Assembly (NCBI GenBank): GCA_046759185.1
Contig: JBHIBO010000008.1
Location: 3,276-67,275, forward strand
DNA from: JAJISK01 sp046759185
GTDB taxonomy: Archaea; Thermoplasmatota; Thermoplasmata; RBG-16-68-12; JAJISG01
Direction: 5' to 3'
Length of the DNA: 64,000 bases
A model generated the notes under the pieces. The model saw nothing but the letters and a program-made list of their open reading frames with translations. It was not told the DNA's origin and did no database searches. The translations under genes were made by a program, and so were the position numbers. Shown here piece by piece: positions 58,557 through 64,000 of this stretch (its first letter is position 1; every line of letters starts with the position of its first letter).

Positions 58557-61400
58557 TCAGGAGCTGTCCCAGTACTGGTGCGTCGTGATGAAGTGGAGCT
58601 TGGCGTCGAGGAGATCCTGGTAGAACTCTTCGTCCTCATCGTGCATCTTGGCAAGAATACGACTGGCTGTCTGCGGGCCAATCCCGTAGACGCTCAGGGC
58701 GACCACTGCCCGCTGCCCGTAGGAGAGGACCATGTCCGCCGATTGCCGGGTCCGGGCAAGGATCTTCACTTCTTCCTCACTTAACGGCTCCCGGGCCATC
58801 TTCTTGAGGAGCGCCCCTCGAATCAAGTCGGTCCACCACTGGACGAGGCCGAGGAGCCCCGACTCGCATGCTCGACACACGGGCCGTTCCCCCAGCTCCT
58901 TGATCATACGCCCCTCGTGCAACTCCCCGCACGCCATGCAGAGGAGGTTCACGAGTTCGTGATCGAGATAGGCCCGCATTCGTTGAAGGTTGTCTTCCCC
59001 CTCCGGGGCTAGGAGGTCTGGGTGCTCGACGTAGCGACGCACCATCGGGTACCCCAACGGGGTGGGTCGCTCGCCCTTGTGGGTCTTGATCATGACTGAG
59101 CCGTCAGCGAGGCGTCCGTAGAAGTCCCGCACACCCTCAAGGTCCAAGTGGTCTGCCGTCACCTCCCGCAAGGCCTCCTCGTGAATGGGGCTGTCCCGAA
59201 ACCGCAGGGGCAGGTCCCGCAACTCCTCCGCCTTGAGAAAGAGGCCTCGCTGGAGGGCGCCAAACCGCTCCGCGATGAACTTCAGATAGTAGCCGAGGGC
59301 GGTTCGTTCGTGGAGGACCACATCGAGGGTCTGGGCCACCTCCTCCGGAGGAAGGCGCAATAACCGCTCGGCCAGGAGATCCAGATTCATTTCCGCGACG
59401 TCGGACGTGAGCTCGAGCAAGATCCGGTACCCGTCGTACCACCAGAATCGGAGGAGGTTCTCTTGGGAGAGCACCTCCTCGAGAAGCTCACCCAGGGTGT
59501 TGTTGATCCGCTCCCCCAGGTGGGTGTGAAGGATGACGTAGCGTTCAAAGCCCTCGACGAGGACACGGCTTGCCGTCGGGACGGCCGCTTCGGCGTCTCG
59601 TTGGGCCTGGACGCCCTTCACGACCTTCTGGATGGCAGGCCGTTCCACGGGCCACTCCTTCCGGAGGCGAATGGGCAGGTCCTCCGAGCCATCTTGTGCT
59701 ACCTCATCGTCGACCGTGCCGCGCAAATGGCCGACATCCTGGGCCACTTCGAAGGGTATGGGAAGGAGCTCGCCGTCCCAGCGGGCCACCAGGGCTCGTG
59801 GGTCCCCAACAGGGTTCACGTAGACCAACCCGTCCTCCGCGATCTTCTCCATGGTCCAGGCCCGCCCCTTCACGACGAAGTTCAGACCTACCCGGGCCTT
59901 CTTCGCCATGAACTCGTCCCCCAGGAGGCCGATGCGCTGCTGGGTCGTCAGATCAACCACGGGCCAGAGCCGCTCATCGGGGATGGTAGAGAGGTTCTCG
60001 AAGTAGTAGCGCCGCCCCCTGCTGGTAACGACCCATTCCTCCTCCGGCCGGACGATGCGAAGTTTCTGGAGTAGATCCACCACCGAGTCGAAGGTCTCCC
60101 TGGGGACCGAAACGTACGGATTCGACCGGCGGACGATGCTCCGTACCGTCTTGAGCTTCCCCCGTCCCCCCGCATCCAAGAGTACTCCGACCACCTGGTG
60201 AGCAAGGACGTCCAGGGGGGCCCGCGGGACGGGAACGGGCTCCACGCGACCTTCCCGAGCGCGCGCGATGATGGCCACCGACTCGAGAACTTCCTCGGGA
60301 GAGAGGGCCAGGATTACGCCCTCGGAGGTCCGGTTCAGCGTGTGCCCAGACCGTCCTACCCGCTGCACAAGGCTGGAAACCTGGCGCGGGGACATGTACT
60401 GGATCACGAAGTCCACGGCCCCGATGTCAATCCCAAGTTCGAGGGTGGAGGTGCACACGAGTCCCTTTAGCTTTCCCGCCTTGAAGTCTTCCTCCGTCCG
60501 GGTGCGCTCCTCCCTGGGGAGGGAGCCATGGTGGACGGCCAGACCGGGCAGGAAGAGGTTGAACTTGGATCCGAGAGCCTCTGCATTGGCCCGGCTGTTC
60601 ACGAAGATGAGGCTGGCCTCGTGTTCCTCGATCTGCTCCGCCATGCGATTGGTCACCGCGGCCAGCTCGGGGGACGTGTAGAGCAGCCGGGCCAACTCGT
60701 AGTCGTCTTCCAGCGGCTCCGGATGCTCCACGTAATAGCGAACATCCTTGGCCGCCTCCACGTCGAGGATCCGCGCTGGAGAGCCCGATCCGGCTAAGAA
60801 CGCCCCCATTTCCTCGGGGTTTCCGACAGTAGCGGAGAGGCCGGTGATCTGAAACCCGCCGGCGAGGTGGCGCAGTCGTTCTAATCCGACGGCTAGCTGG
60901 ACTCCACGCCGGTTGCCCGCCAACTGGTGCAGCTCATCCACGACCACCCATCGAACTCCCTCCAGGTGGCGGCGCATGAGCTTCCCTGGGAGAATGGCCT
61001 GAAGGGTCTCCGGGGTGGTGATGAGCATGTCGGGAGGCTTCACTGCCTGCCTCCGGCGCTCCCGGGTGGGGGTGTCCCCGTGCCGCACCTCGACGACGAA
61101 GTCCAGGGTGTCGGCCCAGGACTCAATGCGGCGGAGCATGTCCCGGTTCAAGGCACGAAGGGGGGTGATGTAGAGCAGGGAGATGCCCTCCCCGCTCCCC
61201 TGCTTCTTCAGCAGGTCGAACATGGGGAGGAGGACCGCCTCGGTCTTCCCGCTACCCGTGGGAGCGATGAGCAGGACGTTCTCGCCCGCTAGGATTTCCG
61301 GGATGGCGACCTCCTGGGGGGGCGTAGGGGTTCGGAGACCCCTCTCTTCCAAGGCCTGCTGGAGGTCCTTGGACAGCTCCTGGAAGGTTCCGAGGCTCAC
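58557..61400 (-). CDS. Lhr-type DEAD/DEAH superfamily 2 helicase
   Basis: 947 residues from a GTG. N-terminal helicase: Walker A LLIAPTGSGKTEAVLLP near residue 48, ITPLRALNRDM, Walker B VVVDELHQLAG (DELH) near 155, SAT motif GLSATVGNPEEMG, LIFVNSRANAEALG, HHGSLPREERTRTEEDFKAG and QRVGRSGH. The middle is a wHTH plus Lhr-core. The last ~140 residues hold CMACG ... CRACES (two CxxC pairs near 818-840) and a helix-hairpin-helix-like VYGIGPQTASRILAKM. COG1201 Lhr helicases translocate 3'-5' on DNA and act in repair; the C-terminal zinc and HhH parts are an archaeal extension. It is divergent from the CoA-type Nudix. Confidence 0.93.
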   Translation of the reverse strand: MSLGTFQELSKDLQQALEERGLRTPTPPQEVAIPEILAGENVLLIAPTGSGKTEAVLLPMFDLLKKQGSGEGISLLYITPLRALNRDMLRRIESWADTLDFVVEVRHGDTPTRERRRQAVKPPDMLITTPETLQAILPGKLMRRHLEGVRWVVVDELHQLAGNRRGVQLAVGLERLRHLAGGFQITGLSATVGNPEEMGAFLAGSGSPARILDVEAAKDVRYYVEHPEPLEDDYELARLLYTSPELAAVTNRMAEQIEEHEASLIFVNSRANAEALGSKFNLFLPGLAVHHGSLPREERTRTEEDFKAGKLKGLVCTSTLELGIDIGAVDFVIQYMSPRQVSSLVQRVGRSGHTLNRTSEGVILALSPEEVLESVAIIARAREGRVEPVPVPRAPLDVLAHQVVGVLLDAGGRGKLKTVRSIVRRSNPYVSVPRETFDSVVDLLQKLRIVRPEEEWVVTSRGRRYYFENLSTIPDERLWPVVDLTTQQRIGLLGDEFMAKKARVGLNFVVKGRAWTMEKIAEDGLVYVNPVGDPRALVARWDGELLPIPFEVAQDVGHLRGTVDDEVAQDGSEDLPIRLRKEWPVERPAIQKVVKGVQAQRDAEAAVPTASRVLVEGFERYVILHTHLGERINNTLGELLEEVLSQENLLRFWWYDGYRILLELTSDVAEMNLDLLAERLLRLPPEEVAQTLDVVLHERTALGYYLKFIAERFGALQRGLFLKAEELRDLPLRFRDSPIHEEALREVTADHLDLEGVRDFYGRLADGSVMIKTHKGERPTPLGYPMVRRYVEHPDLLAPEGEDNLQRMRAYLDHELVNLLCMACGELHEGRMIKELGERPVCRACESGLLGLVQWWTDLIRGALLKKMAREPLSEEEVKILARTRQSADMVLSYGQRAVVALSVYGIGPQTASRILAKMHDEDEEFYQDLLDAKLHFITTHQYWDSS

Positions 61401-61461
61401 GGCGAAGCTACGTGAAGAGGCTATTTGAAGGCTCCCGGCTTGGCCACCACGGGAGCGAGGG

Positions 61462-62025
61462 ATGGAACCTTGGGAGGAAGAGCTTCAGGCGAAACTACGT
61501 CAGGACGAACCCGAAACACTCCAGGATGGCCCGTCCGCCTCGGTGGCCCTCCTCCTGCGGTGGCGGGACGAACTCGAGGGACTCTTGATCCATCGGATTG
61601 AGCGGGAGGGCGACCCCTGGTCCGGTCAGATCGCCCTGCCCGGCGGGATGCGGGATGCCCGGGATCGATCTCCCGTCGAAACCGCCCGACGCGAGACCCT
61701 CGAGGAGGTGACGCTCGATGTCAAGGGAAGCTTCCGCCTTCTCGGGCGGCTGCCTCGCGTCCGACCCGTGAACGTCTCCCAACTCACGGTGTTCCCGTAC
61801 GTGTTCTCGATGCGGAAGGAGGCCACTCCTCGTCCCGGGATCGAGGTGCAGGAGGCCTTCTGGGCCTCGCTTCCTGCCCTGCTATCTACCCGGACGACCC
61901 GAACGGTGCACGCCGGAGGACGCGAACTCCGGGTCCCCGCCTATCTGGTGGACGGACGCGTCGTGTGGGGCCTCACGCATCGGATTCTAACGAGCCTCTT
62001 CAACCTGGGGCTTGGATTCCTCTGA
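61462..62025 (+). CDS. CoA-type Nudix pyrophosphatase
   Basis: 187 residues. ASVALLLRWRDELEGLLIHR is the N-terminal strand; the box LPGGMRDARDRSPVETARRE then TLEEV follows the CoA-pyrophosphatase version (LPGG-x2-(D/E)xxDx3-x3-TAxRE-xxEE) with its extra residues. C-terminal ending is hydrophobic helix-like (LTHRILTSLFNLGLGFL), as in NUDT7/8 and YeaB. It would cleave CoA or acyl-CoA to 3',5'-ADP and phosphopantetheine; the final strictly diagnostic UPF0035 pattern is only partly matched. Divergent from the Lhr helicase with a short shared promoter region around 61422-61430. Confidence 0.85.
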   Translation: MEPWEEELQAKLRQDEPETLQDGPSASVALLLRWRDELEGLLIHRIEREGDPWSGQIALPGGMRDARDRSPVETARRETLEEVTLDVKGSFRLLGRLPRVRPVNVSQLTVFPYVFSMRKEATPRPGIEVQEAFWASLPALLSTRTTRTVHAGGRELRVPAYLVDGRVVWGLTHRILTSLFNLGLGFL

Positions 62026-62087
62026 CCCATCGGAGAAGCGTGAGGGGGGACAACCCTCGGCGGCATAGCGAGATTCCTCGCCTTCGT

Positions 62088-62585
62088 CTACGGGGTCTCG
62101 GCAGGGACCTCAAGGCCGAGATTGGTGAGGAGTTTCGCGTGACCCTCGTCGTCCATCCACGGAACCCGGAGGTACTCTCGAAGCTCCGCCTCCGTCAGCC
62201 CAATCCGACGGCCCTCGTCGACGGCCACCCGATATGCCTCGATCTCGGTCGGTCGGTCGTGATACCCGATGCCCTCCGGGAAGAGCTCCTTCCCCTCCTG
62301 CCATTGCCGGACGTGAACGAGTTCGTGGACGACGTCGAGATAGATGTCCCGCTCGTCCCCCTCCTTGAGGTAATGGGCACTCACCAAGATGTGGCCGTCC
62401 TTGTCGTTCACAGCCATGTATCCCCACCGCGATGAGAAGAATTCCACCTTCAATTCCTTCAAGGTCTCCTGGGTCCCGGGGCCAAAGATGCCAGTCACGG
62501 CACCCACTTTCTCGAACCCCTGGAAGAAATCCGTGAAGGGATGGAGAGAGATAGGCGCATCCCGCCGGATCGTCACACCTTGCAT
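62088..62585 (-). CDS. HExxH zinc-protease-like protein
   Basis: 165 residues. The motif VVHELVHVRQWQEG gives HELVH (HExxH), preceded by an AHYLKEGDERDIYLD strand; a third ligand could be Glu in PTEIEAYRVAVDEG, which gives the gluzincin-like EAxxxA arrangement downstream. The short length is unusual for a full protease and recalls SprT/IrrE-type minigluzincins. It may be a peptidase or an inactive relative; the substrate is unknown. A-rich sequence 62607-62613 is about 25 bp upstream. It converges with the CoA-type Nudix gene. Confidence 0.75.
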   Translation of the reverse strand: MQGVTIRRDAPISLHPFTDFFQGFEKVGAVTGIFGPGTQETLKELKVEFFSSRWGYMAVNDKDGHILVSAHYLKEGDERDIYLDVVHELVHVRQWQEGKELFPEGIGYHDRPTEIEAYRVAVDEGRRIGLTEAELREYLRVPWMDDEGHAKLLTNLGLEVPAETP

Positions 62586-62624
62586 GCGGCGCAGATGACG
62601 CTCCGGGTTTTTGCCTTTGTGGGG

Positions 62625-63050
62625 TCAGGCGGCTTCGGCAGGAGCCGGGACGGAGTGGCCGACTTCCGCTTCGAACCCGATGGCCCAGTCGAGGAGCGGG
62701 ATAAGGTGCCGTCGGAGGGCGCGACCATGGGATGTCAGGCTGTACGCCACCCGCTGCGGGTTCTCCTGGGACACTCTGCGCTCCACCAGGCGAAGGGCGA
62801 CGAGCTCCTTCAGGCGGTCTGTCAGCGTTCGGGAACTGATGAAGCGAAGGTCGGCTAGGAGCTCATTGAACCGTGTCTGATCCCGGTTCCCCAGGACCGC
62901 TGTGACGAACAACGTCCACTTCTTCCCCAAGACGGTCATGACACGGTCGAGGGGGTAGATGCAGTACTCCTCCTTGCCTTCGCGGATGACACAGACGGGG
63001 TCGAGTTCGATCCGGCGTGGGGCTATGCGACCGGAGGCGGGTGCCTTCAT
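62625..63050 (-). CDS. HxlR-family transcriptional regulator
   Basis: 141 residues with a winged helix: CIYPLDRVMTVLGKKWTLF is the family's CP-x-xxxxxxGxKWT start (here CIYPLDRV), then TRFNELLADLRFISSRTLTDRLKELVA (recognition helix region) and RVAYSLTSHGRALRR. The HxlR cysteine that senses formaldehyde or redox changes is present (CIYP). It would repress or activate nearby genes; the divergent membrane-protein gene at 63172 is the natural candidate. Its ATG is 35 bp after a cattaatac TATA element. Confidence 0.88.
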   Translation of the reverse strand: MKAPASGRIAPRRIELDPVCVIREGKEEYCIYPLDRVMTVLGKKWTLFVTAVLGNRDQTRFNELLADLRFISSRTLTDRLKELVALRLVERRVSQENPQRVAYSLTSHGRALRRHLIPLLDWAIGFEAEVGHSVPAPAEAA

Positions 63051-63082
63051 GGATCCAACCGTGAGAAGGGAGGGTGACCCCG

Positions 63083-63091
63083 TATTAATGG
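63083..63091 (-). promoter_or_regulatory. TATA box of the HxlR regulator gene
   Basis: On the minus strand the sequence reads ccattaata, 35 bp upstream of the ATG at 63050; the opposite gene has cttataac at 63133-63140. Confidence 0.5.
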
Positions 63092-63171
63092 ACGCCCAAG
63101 GAGATAGGCCCGATCCCGAGTTTCACAATCGTCTTATAACAGTCAGACCTCCCGCGGCTGGCGGGGAGAGG

Positions 63172-63675
63172 ATGGTTACCACACTTCAGGTCATTGCTGC
63201 GTTCCACGTGTTCTTTGGGGTACTGTGGGTCGGGGCCAGCCTGTACATCGACGCGGCTTGGTATCGGCCGTGGAAGAACACCAACACAGTAGGAGAGCTG
63301 AGACTCTGGCAACGCATCCTACACCCCACTGGGCCTTTCATGGGGATTTCGTCCCTCCTCGTCATTATCACGGGCTTCATCTACATGTTCGCCAAGTACC
63401 GGACCGACTTCGGGGTCATCTGGGCGAGTCCCAGCGGTCGCCTCGTCATCATTTCGCTGATCCTGGTTCTTATCGTATTCGTCTACTCCCTTGTGGTAAC
63501 AAACCGTCTCTCAACCCGTCTGGTCCGTCTCGAACTCCCCGACGACAATGGGGGCGCCCTCCCCGGCGAAGCCACGCGTCTGATGGGCGGCATTATGCGC
63601 GCCTCAATCATCGCCACCGCGATCATTGTTTTCGTGCTCATCCTGATGGTCCTCGCTGCCACCGGAGGAGTCTGA
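63172..63675 (+). CDS. Four-helix membrane protein (DUF2269-like)
   Basis: 167 residues from the ATG at 63172, which follows GGGGAGAGG and lies ~35 bp after cttataac; the frame is open further upstream but that part is not hydrophobic. Four helices: VIAAFHVFFGVLWVGASLYI, MGISSLLVIITGFIYMFA, LVIISLILVLIVFVYSLVV, and IIATAIIVFVLILMVLAAT. The first helix carries FHVFFGVLWVGA, like the HV(l/i)xxxxWlG histidine motif of DUF2269/CopD-type proteins that may bind haem or copper. Function unknown; possibly controlled by the adjacent HxlR regulator. Confidence 0.75.
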   Translation: MVTTLQVIAAFHVFFGVLWVGASLYIDAAWYRPWKNTNTVGELRLWQRILHPTGPFMGISSLLVIITGFIYMFAKYRTDFGVIWASPSGRLVIISLILVLIVFVYSLVVTNRLSTRLVRLELPDDNGGALPGEATRLMGGIMRASIIATAIIVFVLILMVLAATGGV

Positions 63676-63880
63676 CACGGAAATCCCACGTTGTTAGGAC
63701 GTCTCCAATTCCCACGAAATTGGTGCGAATCCACGCGACGGCGGGGTGCCGTTCGTACAATTTCGATACCCTCAAATAGCCCTGTGTCGGTGCTCCTCGG
63801 GAGTCGTCTCTCCGGGGGGAGATTGCAGTTCCAATCCAACGAGGGGCGACCATCTGAATCTCAGAAATGGAGGAAGCAAC

Positions 63881-64000
63881 TTGGGAACACTTGCACAACG
63901 ACTCGCCGAACAGGTGGTCAAGAAGACGCTCGGACTGCAGGATGGAGAGGAGTATATGATCTTCACCTGGCAGCACACGATTCCCTTCGCGGACGCCCTG
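63881..64000 (+). CDS. M29-type aminopeptidase, N-terminal part (cut by window edge)
   Basis: The frame starts at a TTG preceded by a GGAGG motif (63869-63873) and runs off the right edge; 40 residues are visible. They read LAQRLAEQVVKKTLGLQDGE, then EYMIFTWQHTIPFADAL, matching the family start in M29/AmpT-type aminopeptidases (x-A-x-x-L-V-x-x-x-L-x-x-x-x-G-E-x-V-x-I-x-x-x-x-H-x-x-P-L). The metal-binding motifs would lie outside the window. The call rests only on this N-terminus and is tentative. Confidence 0.5.
   Translation, partial: MGTLAQRLAEQVVKKTLGLQDGEEYMIFTWQHTIPFADAL

Noticed and set aside
1..64000. CRISPR arrays, insertion sequences or prophage genes
   Set aside because: No direct-repeat array, transposase, integrase or phage structural gene was recognised; gene content and base composition look uniform.

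Overview
The window is 64 kb of gene-dense, GC-rich DNA (by eye well over 60% GC) from an archaeon. Archaeal markers lie along its whole length: an archaeal-type ThrRS, deoxyhypusine synthase, Orc1/Cdc6, fibrillarin, S15 followed by a RecJ-like DHH nuclease, the Mre11-Rad50-NurA-HerA operon, PurP, split GMP synthase, UPF0147, a PAC2-family protein, Mut7-C RNase and an Lhr-type helicase. Many genes have a TATA element centred about 26-31 bp before the start codon, which implies leaderless transcripts; GTG and TTG starts are common. DUF835, zinc-ribbon helical-repeat proteins, an ADP-dependent sugar kinase, succinate dehydrogenase and high GC together suggest a heterotrophic, probably aerobic member of Thermoplasmatota, perhaps one of the uncultivated high-GC soil or groundwater lineages. 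That placement is inference; there is no rRNA operon in the window.

Layout. 0-5.4 kb (minus strand): the start of a glycogen-debranching enzyme running off the left edge, dihydropteroate synthase and the sdhBACD complex, with a truncated EamA-type transporter remnant before thrS. 5.5-12 kb: thrS, small SRPBCC and ABM proteins, a terpenoid-cyclase-fold protein divergent from an AadA-like nucleotidyltransferase, an MBL hydrolase and an ADP-dependent glucokinase/phosphofructokinase. 12-17.5 kb (minus): galT, a Nudix protein, deoxyhypusine synthase, a SAP/helical/zinc-ribbon protein, a small helical protein and a methyltransferase. 17.5-22.9 kb: orc1, a thioesterase and a DUF835 protein, facing recJ-like, rps15 and flpA. 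22.9-26.6 kb: a 1217-residue secreted-and-anchored protein with a cytoplasmic sensor-like domain. 26.6-35 kb: mre11-rad50-nurA-herA, a polytopic membrane protein, a RecA-fold protein without Walker A, and a small RTVP protein. 35-44.5 kb: HTH_42, purP, a membrane zinc-ribbon protein, a Lrp-type RAM domain, UPF0147, an SDR, tRNA-Gly, a P2-type ATPase, rtcA and a PAC2 protein. 44.5-51 kb: a riboflavin/F420 pathway reductase, Mut7-C RNase, carAB and a SerA-like dehydrogenase. 51-56.6 kb (minus): guaAa, guaAb, purE, a small GOLD-like and membrane-protein cluster, a RAM domain, a PfkB kinase and ahcY. 56.7-64 kb: a second SAP/helical/zinc-ribbon protein, a 50-residue zinc finger, an Lhr helicase, a CoA-type Nudix, an HExxH protein, an HxlR regulator, a four-helix membrane protein and the start of an M29 aminopeptidase.

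How the genes fit together. Purine synthesis is represented by purP, purE and both GMP synthase subunits, and pyrimidine/arginine synthesis by carAB. Central carbon metabolism is represented by the ADP-dependent kinase, galT, the debranching enzyme and succinate dehydrogenase. DNA maintenance is represented by orc1, MRN/HerA/NurA, the DHH nuclease and the Lhr helicase. The least explained items are three zinc-ribbon helical proteins that share repeat features, a Rad50 that contains no cysteine and so lacks a zinc hook, the RecA-fold protein without Walker A beside an uncharacterised RTVP protein, and the giant membrane protein. No CRISPR array, insertion sequence, prophage or rRNA gene was found.
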